Position numbers and translations under genes: made by a program. From positions 620,001-684,000 of the forward strand of contig JAQQWL010000015.1 in NCBI GenBank assembly GCA_038363925.1: a stretch of 64,000 nucleotides of DNA. Reading direction: 5' to 3'. Shown here piece after piece: positions 23,741 to 33,396 of this stretch. Source of the DNA: Apiospora phragmitis. Lineage: Eukaryota; Ascomycota; Sordariomycetes; Amphisphaeriales; Apiosporaceae. The notes beneath the pieces were generated by a model. It had not been told where the DNA came from, made no database searches, and was given only the letters and a program-made list of their open reading frames with translations. How positions within the stretch are numbered: position 1 is the stretch's first letter; the number at the start of each line of letters is the position of its first letter.

Positions 23741-23748
23741 TATATATA
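23741..23748 (-). promoter_or_regulatory. Candidate TATA box for the esterase gene
   Basis: TATATATA lies 78-85 bp upstream of the esterase ATG, a plausible distance for a highly inducible secreted-enzyme gene. It is supported by sequence and position only. Confidence 0.4.
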
Positions 23749-23776
23749 CTTCAACGCACATATAGGCCCCGTACGT

Positions 23777-23796
23777 ACCGACCGACCGACCGACCG
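23777..23796. repeat. (ACCG)5 tandem repeat
   Basis: Five perfect ACCG units upstream of the esterase TATA-like box. Confidence 0.85.
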
Positions 23797-24200
23797 GCGG
23801 GGTCTGGTTTCCCGCTCGGTAATTCCTCCGGCCTCTATGTACATATTATCCTTGATTGACCGGGGTTCGCGTTAGTTGGGCCCGAGCTGTGAAGAGTTGC
23901 GATTGTTTCGGTTATGGCCAAGTCTACTATCTAGTTATTATAAAGCTACAAGATCTGTGAGGAGGTATCGTTAGAAATTCCCTCGACTTATTGGTTCTGG
24001 ATGGCGTCAATAACGTGGAGTCTGGTTTTCCTTAGGGGCTATGCCATCTGGCTGTGCTGATGCCTACATGCCGGAGTAACAGCACAGCCCATCTTCGCTC
24101 CCATGATTACCCCCGCAGAATCTCTGAACTTGGGCATTTCACTCCGGCTCTGGACTAAGAACTCGCTGGCTTCTCCACACCATACCAACGACGTGACTAT

Positions 24201-26195
24201 ATGCCCGCGATGGAATGGCACAATACCGATTGCAAGCGGCTGGACATCGTTGATTTTGGGAATGGACGAAGTTGCCTGGCCTGCGGCTCCATCGAGCCCG
24301 AGTCCACTGAGCCCCGCTCCATCTTACCCCCGATCCGCCAGCATTCGGAGATTCGCATCCTGCGCCTCCAGCACGGCATATTCGACGATCCGATTGTCTG
24401 CGAGGTGTGCACCAAGGACCTGGCTCTCCACCCAGAGTATGAGGCCGTGTCGTATACCTGGGCCGACGAGTCAGGCGACGCGAAGAGATCCCGGACCATC
24501 CACATCGGCGATAAGCCGTACCAGGTGACCGTCAATTGCGAGAATGCCCTCCGTCGGCTGCGGCGCCATTTCTCGTTCCGCAAGCTCTGGATCGATGCTA
24601 TTTGCGTCGACCAGGACAACCTGGACGAGCGCGCGCATCAGGTGCAGCTCATGCCGCGCATCTATTCGGGCGCCAAGGCGGTGCAGATCTACGTCGGGGA
24701 GCTCACGCTGCAGTCGCAGGTGTTCCTGCAAGGTTTGCTGAGTCATACGGACAGCTACGAGTTCCATCAAAGCACATTCGAGTTTGTTTCCCGACGGTAC
24801 TTCAGTCGCGCCTGGATCCTTCAGGTGAGTATGTCGACACCAACAAGATCTTATGTATGTTCAATAGTGTAAAAGCTGATGGCTTGACACAATGGACAGG
24901 AGGTTACTCTTGCCAGACAAGCTACCGTCATCTGCGGCAGCATTTCCATTCCGTGGTCACTGGTCAAGTCCGGCAAGATAGCAAACCTGGTCCAGTCGGG
25001 ACTATACTCCGTCTCCGCCAGGCAGTCGATCCCCCCATGTTTCGCTTTCGACCACTCCCTTTACTCCACGCCGGGGCAAGAATTGAAACTGTTAGACTTC
25101 GCCGCCCGGAACTGCGTTGCCACAGATCCGAGGGATAAGATATTCTCGCTGCTTGGTATGATACCAGGAGGGAGACTGGGCACGATCGAGGCCGATTACA
25201 GCTTGGGTGTCTCGCAACTGTATGCCAAGACTGCGCACTATCTCGCGTCGCAACATGGGTGGATGAGCGTTTTGTGTAGGGCCGGGGTGGAAAACGCCTT
25301 TCTTCCGGAGATTCCGTCTTGGGCACCTGACTGGACTCGGCCCTTGCGTAAAGATCCGGCGACGCTCAAAGGTCTTCCTATGCAACGCTTCGAAAACGGA
25401 GAGTGGGATGAGACGAGCAATACGCTCACTCTCAAGTTCCTCCGACTTCCAGCCTGGAGGAAGCAGGAAAGGGAGGCCGTCCTGCTCATCCATGAAGCAC
25501 GCCTGGTTGTTGGCCCAAGGAATATAGTCTTCCCCTTTGATGCCAGTTCCTGGACTTGGGGAATGTCGACACAACTCGCACATGACTTCCATGACGCGTG
25601 CTACAATAATGCTGCAGGTGAAGACTTAACTCCTTTGATAAGCGATGTGGATGGAGACTACGATGAACTTCCAGGAATTACAGTTCACTGTGCAAAGTTG
25701 CGCTGTCGCCAGGCAGGGACCGACACGTACACTCTGGAAGCGAGCAATTGCTCCGACGCGGCGATGCATTGGTCGTATATGCCTGCTCGGATCGCTGTGC
25801 AGGTATTCACGATGACGATCACCGAGATGCACTGCTATCAGATACTAGGTCTGTTCACCGACGCGCCGATAGGCCAGTCAGTCCCCAGCGTCGAATATGT
25901 CAATGACACCATGGTGGATTTGCTACATCGAATTCAGGGTCTTCGGCATCAAGAACCTACTGATGCTGAACTCGAGGACCTTTGGATGAATCAATACCGG
26001 GCTGGCAATCTGGTGAGGATCGAGGCCTTGCAACGGTCTTCGGTACGTTTGCAAATGTCAGAGAGCGAACCAAACCCCAGTGGAGACGGTCCCAACTCGG
26101 TCCACCACCCGGAGTTTGTCCGCATCAACGACGGTCTCTGGAGATTGCTGGTCCGCAACTACGTCCTGCAGGAGACAACAATTAAACTAGTATGA
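24201..26195 (+). CDS. HET-domain protein, intact
   Basis: Exon 1 is 24201-24824 and exon 2 is 24900-26195; the intron has GTGAGT and GGACAG, and joins RAWILQ to EVTLARQATVICG. The product is 639 aa. The HET domain (PF06985) shows its three blocks: YEAVSYTWAD (about residues 84-93), LWIDAICVDQDNLDERAHQV, and RAWILQEVTLA, followed by the usual NCVATDPRDKIFSLLGM. The N-terminal CLACGSIEPEST segment is short and Cys-containing. The C-terminal 300 residues match nothing I can name. HET proteins act in the cytoplasm to cause cell death after fusion of genetically unlike hyphae, or serve more general innate-immunity-like roles. No partner domain (NACHT, ankyrin, glycolipid transfer) is fused. Confidence 0.88.
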
Positions 26196-27268
26196 ACGTG
26201 GTTTCTGGCTTGCCCTCGATACTATACTTGGTGTCTGTGGCGGTGGTGTCTCTTCAAGGAAGAGTTACGTGATTTGGCCTTTCTGCTACTAAGTGCGAAA
26301 CTGAGCCACTGAACCGATCTGGAGAACATACTAGCAATTATGAAGACAAACAAAGCAGGTTTATGTAAGGGAACTATCATGGTTTCGACATGCAATGCTG
26401 TTTCAAGTTTGACCAAATTATAGGTAAATGCGTGTAGAGTATGGCTAGTACTCATGTGCTTCATAAGCAGAATTTGAATTCGAGGCACCTATGCGAGTGC
26501 CTTGTGGACACCCCGGAGCACAATGAGCTCCGTCTCGTCAGGGTCCCTTCTGCATGAGTTTGAGTTACCTCCAACAAAAAAGAAAACATTTTACTAGTAC
26601 AGCCGTCGCTTTAATTGGTGCTGTGCTGAACAGCGTCATCTGGAACTGTCTTGGGACTGCTGGTGTCTTAAGTTGCGGTGCTTTCCATACAGGCGTGGTA
26701 TGTTGTATGTATTGAATTATTGCCATGAGGCCAACCTCTGGGATATAAACTCATTTGATGGCCTATTGCGCCCTGGTATCAGATAACCTCACTCTGCCAA
26801 GTTTTCATTCGTCCATAACCACTGAAATTTCACCCAAGACACGTATATGCTAGATTGCCGATCGTATATGCAACACTTTCAGCCAACATCATAGAACCAA
26901 TATGACGAAATACAAGACGCCAATACAGCCTATAACACATCAAATCAATGCAAATACTGGAGGCTCGACTCATATGCTAGCTTGCAGTATACAAGGCGCC
27001 CTGTCCAGGGCGTCTGGAGCAGGCTGTTTCAAGAACCCTAGGACTCCTCCAACCATGCCAAAAGGTCGAAATACAAAAGCTTTACTACCAGAGGCACATA
27101 AGACAAATTGGCTTCTCGGCGGGTTGTCGTATTTACTTCCAGAAATACTCATGTGCTGCTATTCATAGCCTTCCTGGCACTGTACAACCCAAATTACCTA
27201 AAACTGACACTCGACTTGCCAAAACACCCAAGCCGACTACAAGAAGGGCTGAAGGAGACAGCCCGAAT
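26196..27268. other. Intergenic and unresolved 5' end of the RNase H-like gene
   Basis: Up to about 26970 no gene is supported. From about 26980 the frame of the next gene is already open but contains no ATG, so its first exon or an intron must lie here. I could not fix the splice sites. Confidence 0.45.
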
Positions 27269-28198
27269 GTGTGCCACAAGCACAAGCAGAGATACTGCCC
27301 TTCTTGTGTCTTCTATCTCGACCCCGACAAGGGCGTATTGGAAAACGGCATAGTCCTCCAAGATCCGAAAGTAGATTTACCAGTAAGATGGTCCAAACAA
27401 CCACTGCTTGGCGACGGAGCACGCTTCGACACCGCCGCTCATCGTCTGAAGAGCCTCGATAGAAAAGGACGAGGCGCTATCTCAGGGACTCGGGACCTTC
27501 TAGGAAAGAAACCACCGCTGTTTGACACTGACTCAAGTCCGGATCAGACCTGGTTCGTCTACTGCCCAAAGTGCCAGCTCACCTACCTGGTTGGTAGCGA
27601 AGGCTACAATGAAGCCTCAAACCACCCGGCTTGTCTTACCCACTCCGACTCACAGCAACGCAGCATCGCCGTCTTCATCGACGCAGAGGGCGATCAAATC
27701 ACCAACAAAGACGACGAGAACGCCAGATGGAGCGGTCGGTTCTCCGCATACTACGGCCCCAACTCCCGGTACAACGGCCGCGCCGCCGTGAACGCCTACA
27801 GCGACGAGTCGCACCTGCTGTACGTAGCGCTCAGCAGCACGCTGGCGCACTTCGCGGACCAGGCACTCGGGCGGCGGCGGCGGCGGCGGCGGCGGCGGGA
27901 AATCCAACACTGCGCCGTCACCAACAGCCACGGTTTCCTGCGCGACTGCGCCGTGTTCCGGCTGCTCGTGCTCGTAAACGGGCCGGGGCTGCGCAAGTTC
28001 ATGCCGCTGATCGGGCCGACGGCGGCAGGGCCCATGGAGACGGAGGCGCTGCTGGCGGCGCAGGCGGTCCGGTGGCGGTGTACGCCGGCGAGGCAGCAGG
28101 CGAGGGACTCAATCGCGGCGGAGGTCCGGAATTTGGCGGGGATGGGGGTCTTGGTCGATTGGTACGAATGTGAAAGTACTACTTGTCCGTTACCTTGA
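27269..28198 (+). CDS. RNase H-like fold protein with Zn-binding N-terminus (start unresolved)
   Basis: The coordinates give the best-supported part; 27269 is a GTG, not a start, and the same frame is open back to about 26980 without ATG. The protein opens with a Cys/His cluster (CHKHKQRYCPSC) and has a second one (YCPKC...HPAC). It then shows an RNase H type 1-like order: SIAVFIDAEGD (first strand with Asp), a loop with ARWSGRFSAYYGPNSRY, DESHLLYVALSSTLAHFAD (helix with Glu), and CAVTNSHGFLRDCA where the family has TDS. The Asp-to-Asn change suggests weak or lost nuclease activity. A run of nine arginines is encoded by a CGG repeat between the last two elements. Related hypothetical proteins are common in filamentous fungi; function unknown. 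Confidence 0.6.
   Translation: MCHKHKQRYCPSCVFYLDPDKGVLENGIVLQDPKVDLPVRWSKQPLLGDGARFDTAAHRLKSLDRKGRGAISGTRDLLGKKPPLFDTDSSPDQTWFVYCPKCQLTYLVGSEGYNEASNHPACLTHSDSQQRSIAVFIDAEGDQITNKDDENARWSGRFSAYYGPNSRYNGRAAVNAYSDESHLLYVALSSTLAHFADQALGRRRRRRRRREIQHCAVTNSHGFLRDCAVFRLLVLVNGPGLRKFMPLIGPTAAGPMETEALLAAQAVRWRCTPARQQARDSIAAEVRNLAGMGVLVDWYECESTTCPLP
27869..27898. repeat. (CGG)n repeat inside coding sequence
   Basis: About nine CGG units encoding consecutive arginines in the RNase H-like protein. Confidence 0.9.
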
Positions 28199-28698
28199 GT
28201 GCTTACGTACGGCTTGCATTGTGGCATGATAAATAAATTATCGAACTACATTTCAGGCTTCTGCTACCGTTTATGTACGGAATAGATTGATACCAACGTC
28301 GACATATTTTTAACGCTTGTGCCTGCTTGCTTGAGTATATCGTGTTTGCTTGAGAAGTGCTTACTCTACTAGACCCTGGTCTGCGTCTCGAATGTGACTG
28401 CCATTGCCACCTCTTTTCAAGTTCCGGGGACAAAAATACATTTCATCAAATGAGTGGTGCCTTCCACTTGCTGATTATTCCTCCCATAATACCTTGCTAC
28501 AGCATTTGCCAGACCCAAGGATTCCATTCCATCCAACCTCACCTCTTCATTATTGCCAGTTCATCAGAGCCGAGACAACATCACTCCAACGCTAATCTGA
28601 CAGACAAACAAGTCGGCCACCAAATTTACATCTTTCTCTCTGGCATAGCATAGTTTTGCTGTATTTCCTCAACCGCTCTCACCACTCACTCTGACGCA
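28199..28698. other. Intergenic, promoter side of the small membrane protein gene
   Basis: 500 bp with no supported gene. The last 150 bp is pyrimidine-rich, typical of fungal promoters. Confidence 0.5.
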
Positions 28699-29208
28699 AT
28701 GCCCAACCAATCTCCTCTCTTCGACGCCGAGAAAGCTGAGAGGGGCGGGTCTGAGGTATCTGCACCGGCCTCCCTCAACCACTCTCACAATTGCCATCAA
28801 ACCCAAAATGGCGGATCTCGGCAAAGCTTTCGAACCACCACGCCAGCTTTACAATGACTTTCGACTCGCATTGGAGACCAGGCCCCGCCAAGTTACCAGG
28901 CGGTCCGATGGAAACCTAAGATTCAAAAAAAATGGATGTTGTCTGTCGGAACTTGCCTTGTTTCCATCATAGCAGTGGCGCAATTTGCGTACGCCATTTT
29001 CATTTTCCTACACAAGCCTTATTGGTACAGCAATATCATCCTGGGGATACTCGGCATAGTGGTTTGGGTCCATCATTGGGTACGCCGGCCATTACGTGTG
29101 GGCTTGCCTGACAAGATTCTGGGCCTGGTAGCCCCTTCGTACATTGTTCTTGCGGCCACCATCATCGTACATGACCTTTGGGCTCACTTCTACCTCCACT
29201 GTCTTTAG
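28699..29208 (+). CDS. Small integral membrane protein, unknown function
   Basis: Exon 1 is 28699-28755 (MPNQSPLFDAEKAERGGSE) and exon 2 is 28882-29208. The 126-nt intron (GTATCT...ACCAG) is my proposal because the exon 2 frame is blocked upstream and the join APPSYQAVRWKP is in phase. The 127-aa product has a polar N-terminus with an APPSY motif (PPxY-like, which could bind WW-domain ubiquitin ligases; inference). Three hydrophobic segments follow: MLSVGTCLVSIIAVAQFAYA, NIILGILGIVVWVHHWV and ILGLVAPSYIVLAATIIVHD. The family is unknown to me. It sits between two accessory genes and is probably lineage-specific. Confidence 0.55.
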
Positions 29209-29612
29209 GTACCCGAGAAAGTACCAATTTGGAGAACTGGAGGCCATGATTATCAAAGGGGCCTACGTGGGGCAAACACTGGCACACAAAGAATCTATGA
29301 ATAGTTTGGTCTTAGTAATATAACAAAGGCCTTCAATGAGAGAACAGAATTTCATTATCCTCTACAAACGCATAGTACCAATTGTGATGTTGGCAGCTAG
29401 GCCTACATAAGCCACCACATTTGCTTCTCCATAATGTTCGCCTGACCTGAGTATTCCCAATTCATTTCCTCCACAGACCACACACATCACCAGCCAGGAG
29501 CTCAGGTTACAGAGTAAGTTGACATTTTCCTCTTCTATTTTCTTTTGAATCATCGGTGAGAGAAGAAGCATCGGCGTTCCTCTCACTTAATCAAACTCGG
29601 AAGAAAGAGAAG
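29209..29612. other. Intergenic
   Basis: 404 bp without a supported gene; promoter region of the following short gene. Confidence 0.5.
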
Positions 29613-30197
29613 ATGGATCGTATCTACGAACTTACTTACCTGTGTGGTTGTGGAGAGGGCCAAGCGACGTCCCGGTCCAACTACGAGCGGCTCGGCAAGA
29701 TCCGCGCCGTCCCCTTCGCTACCAAGGTCGTCGACCGCGTCTGCGGCGAGTGCCGCCGCAAGCCGGCCGACTTCAACAAGTGGTCCTGGAAGACCGTCGC
29801 CCCCGAGAAGCAGCACCAGCACCAAGGAGACGCATATGAGTTCGACGAGATGTTTATGTTCCTGGCCGGGCTGGTGCCCGACCTCGACTACATGGGCGTC
29901 GCCGACCTGGAGGTCATTGTCAACCGCGTGGCGAGCCGGCTGCGGATTGACGGCGTCCAGCTCTTCGACACGCGCGGCGAGATCGTCACCTGCCGCGTCC
30001 CCGAGCGCACCAGGCGGGACATCACCAAGCTGGTGCGGTGCGAGATCGAGCAGTTCCGTCGCCAGCAGCAGCAGAAGGAGAGCGGCCAGGTCCGCGTCGA
30101 CGTCCGCCGCGCGGGAGATAATGTGCCTCTTCGTGTCGTCAACTGCAAGCCGTCCAAGGGCAATTTGATCTCGGTAGGTGGTGCTGGCTTCTTCTGA
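29613..30197 (+). CDS. Small cysteine-containing protein, unknown function
   Basis: ATG at 29613 is chosen because codons upstream in this frame contain no ATG. The 194-aa product begins MDRIYELTYLCGCGEGQ and has a second pair, VCGECRRKP, about 45 residues later, giving a CxC...CxxC set that could hold one zinc. The rest is highly charged and helical, with VADLEVIVNRVASRLRIDGV, a Gln run and a basic tail. GC content is high with no intron, and codon use looks like that of expressed genes. No signal peptide or membrane segment is present. I do not recognise the family. Confidence 0.5.
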   Translation: MDRIYELTYLCGCGEGQATSRSNYERLGKIRAVPFATKVVDRVCGECRRKPADFNKWSWKTVAPEKQHQHQGDAYEFDEMFMFLAGLVPDLDYMGVADLEVIVNRVASRLRIDGVQLFDTRGEIVTCRVPERTRRDITKLVRCEIEQFRRQQQQKESGQVRVDVRRAGDNVPLRVVNCKPSKGNLISVGGAGFF

Positions 30198-33038
30198 CGA
30201 ATGACCGTGTCATTTATTACTCACTCCGGCGCTTCATCTCAATGGGACAGAAAAGGTAAGTCAATAGCGGTAAGTCGTTCGAGATGTAGTAGAGTCGGCG
30301 CTGGATAGAACGTAGCCGTGACTGTAGCCAGAGGGAGGTTCAATACAAAAGGCTGGTACCATTGTAATAATGCTTTTCTTCTTCTTGAACTCCATGTGCC
30401 TTCAAACCATATATGCGATGACCGATTCCTTGCCAATTGGCCGAGTCCGAAACGATGTGTTTGTATCGATAGAATAACAGTGAGAATCGGCCCCAGGAAC
30501 TGCCCGCCGATATCTGCCGCCAATATTGTCAGCCATTCGACGTAGATCTCGGCGACCATACATACTTGACGTGAGTGTAGGGAATGAGGTCCTATCTTGA
30601 GTTTGCGCACGCCGATATAAAGCGTGTAGTTGTTGTCGCTGTAGTTTTGGTCTGGTTAGGTGCTCGTTGCTCACTATGACTGCTGTAAACTGCCCACTAC
30701 TTTACGGAGTACGCAGTGGGGAATGGTCAAAGTCCCCCCTCTCCCTCCCCCGCATTGTTGGCGACTTTGGTGATTGCGGTTAACAGAATGCGTAGAATGC
30801 AAGCAGAACATGACATTGAAAAAAGGAAAAAATTGCCCGACAACGAGAAAGATCAATTCATTAGACCAGTACTCATAAGCTGGGGGCTAGGACCAACCCC
30901 GGGTTCTCGTTCTGGGCTGCCGCCAAGCGGGTATAATCCTTTGTTTGCTACAATTCTCGGGGGTGTAACCCGAGGGTGGGTTGGGGGACTGAAAGACCTG
31001 CACTGGAATGTATTTTCCCCTTTATCGTTGCGGCTCTCGGCCGGTCGAGTCCAGGTGACAACATGGAGTTATTGCGAGTTCTCGTTATGCATTGGGATTG
31101 CTAGCCGATACAACGCTGCTTCGTCATACGCGAACTGCTTTTCTTTGTCTCTTTTCGTTGATTCGTGGCGGTTGCAAATGTTTTCCCCTAAACTGAAGTT
31201 TGCTCAGTAAGGTATAGCCCACACGTAGTCGGGAGTTGGGGGGCGCTTCCAACACCTACATTGGCCCATGACCTCTAGGGCTGCATACGGTACCTATCCT
31301 CCAGGGGACCAGGCCTCTTTGTTGATGGGCGGCTGTGGAGCCGAACCCCTGCCCAGTGCGTGCCCACCACCCACCACCCACCACCCACCATTGAGCCTCT
31401 TTCAGCTTCAAGCGCAACATTGAAGCAAACATCGGGAGGATGGTCCTATAAGCGGCTATACCTTTGAGTGTGTTTGCGCGAAACGTGGAAAACACGATAT
31501 GCATTGCTTTGATAGTGACCGGGATGATCCTGTAAATGAATAGCATTGCCTGAAGGGCCAGCAACGTACAAGTCATGGGTGCTGTGTCTTCCAAAGCCTG
31601 CTCCTACTGCAACCGTGTTGAGTAGCAAAACCACCGCGCTTTGTTTTCAAATATCGTATGGACTGGGCAGAGGCATAAATTACGGGCAGTTTCTCTTCAT
31701 TAGAAGTTCACTACTTAGCTTCAAGGTGCATCATTCCAGTTTGGTACTGTCTTGTCATCTTGACTGTAGAACAGTCTTGGCGACTACATGCCATTGCTCA
31801 GGGCCCACGTCCGGATCATCATACAGTACGCCCTCGTCTCGGATCAGATAATGCCTAGCCTTCTATATCCACTGACGAATGTGCATATTCTCGATGCATG
31901 TTTGCTCTTGAGGAAGAGTCAGCGGCATCGAATAATGGCCTGCTATTAGTCGTCGACCTCGGATCACCCCTGAACCCAGCCAAAGCTCGCTGTTGTTTGC
32001 ACCTCCAGTCGAGTCCAGTCATCGAACCTTGAAGCACCATTTCTTTACTCAAATACACTCATATCGTATCTTTTTCCTTTTCTATCATACCGTTTGGCCA
32101 ATACCAACCCGTTCCGCGATGGATGACCTCCTATGGGGGCACTGTTGTTGGGGGCCAGCAAACATTTCCTTTGTCCTCGACACCTCGTGATAACTCTGCT
32201 ATGGATACAGTGTCACCTCTACCCACCCACCAGTTCCCAGCAGTCACGAACAAACATCTTCTTTGTTTGCATCGTGGTGAGGATGCCTCCAAAGCTGGGC
32301 TTTATAACACTCGCCGTGACTAGAAGTCATGGCGGGAGAGATGCTTCATTGCGATCTGGCTCGCACACATACACATGGCCAGCAAAGCAACTCCCACCTG
32401 TCCATTACACCGTTAACGAGTGCCTCAATCCTCGTCACGCATCGTCGGCCTCTGGCTGTTAACAGTCCCCTATCCCACACAAGCTCCTACGACAGTAGTT
32501 GAGCCTAGTCATCGCGTTCCTGTCCACACATACGCACCAGCTATAGGATTAGAGCCCAGTCAACCCTCCACCTGCTCAGTCACAGCATTTCCTGACATCG
32601 GGACGCCTCCCACACACACACACATAGGGGTTGAGCCCAAGTCAACACTCCCCCTGAATCGCAGCATACTGTTGCTCGAAGAAAGTCAGCCCTACGTGCT
32701 ACATACCACAATAGCACCCCTGCCCCTGGTCAGTCCCCCTATCCACCGGACCCCCATACTACAAACCAACGCTGCTGCGTAGAAAACAGTCATCTCCGCT
32801 AAGGACTGTTTTCTGCTTGCTCGACTTGACTCTTAGTCGGTTCTTTGATCGTTGAACATCCTTTGTCATCGATTTCCTGGACAGCGAGCATTTAAGCCGT
32901 AGTAGTTTGGCCCGGCCCGACCTCGACTTCTTCGTAGAACTAACAGTATTTTAACAAGAAAGCACATACAGACGAATACGTCTTAGGCACACTTTCTTGT
33001 ATCTAAGCAAGCAAGGGAACATCTTCTCAGCTATATAC
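30198..33038. other. 2.8-kb stretch without a supported gene
   Basis: Many short frames are open, but they start at GTG/TTG or lack motifs. A 7-bp tandem repeat lies at 31363-31390. Between about 32490 and 32660 the phrase GAGCC(C/T)AGTCA or a close variant recurs at irregular spacing. No transposon ends were found. Confidence 0.45.
31363..31390. repeat. 7-bp tandem repeat (CCCACCA)4
   Basis: Four perfect CCCACCA units in a row. Confidence 0.85.
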
Positions 33039-33308
33039 ATGGGAAGCAGAAAGAGAAAACATCAGAATCAATCCTTTAAGGGCCACAATATGTCAGCCCA
33101 AAATTCCGGGACTACGGACCCTAGCAGCACGCATGGAGACGCACCAGGTTCACAAGGAACACCAACTGTCCACATTGGTTACCCTAAGTTATGTTTATGT
33201 GAATGTAGGCATAACGAGGTCCTAAATAAGTGGGATCATTCTATACAATTCGACATATGCACCCAATGTTACGATAACATCATGGAATGTATTGGTAGTT
33301 GTGGTTGA
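33039..33308 (+). CDS. 89-aa cysteine-rich protein, unknown
   Basis: ATG at 33039, stop TGA after 33308. The N-terminus is basic (GSRKRKHQNQ) and Ser/Thr-rich. The last 40 residues hold eight Cys in the order LCLCEC, then DICTQC, then MECIGSCG: CxCxC...CxxC...CxxxxC. There is no signal peptide, so an intracellular zinc-binding role fits better than a secreted effector; this is inference. It converges with the HET gene at 33397-35283, only 88 bp away. It could be a chance frame, but the Cys clustering argues otherwise. Confidence 0.4.
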   Translation: MGSRKRKHQNQSFKGHNMSAQNSGTTDPSSTHGDAPGSQGTPTVHIGYPKLCLCECRHNEVLNKWDHSIQFDICTQCYDNIMECIGSCG

Positions 33309-33396
33309 ATATGCTCCAACAGTAGCTTTGGGTGCTCCTAGCATACACGTATAGACGAGAAGAAAATACGCTACTAGAGTTTAATATACAAGAAAC

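Larger units (their letters stand above)
23664..24200. other. Divergent promoter region, esterase and HET gene
   Basis: The two flanking genes are transcribed away from each other. The region holds a TATA-like box and a tetranucleotide repeat on the esterase side, and no gene. Confidence 0.6.

Noticed and set aside
30716..31210. 164-codon frame in the 30-33 kb gap
   Set aside because: It starts at GTG and has no motif; chance frame in a non-coding stretch.
31363..31390. Short tandem repeats as a CRISPR array
   Set aside because: Units are adjacent 7-bp repeats without spacers, in a eukaryotic genome.
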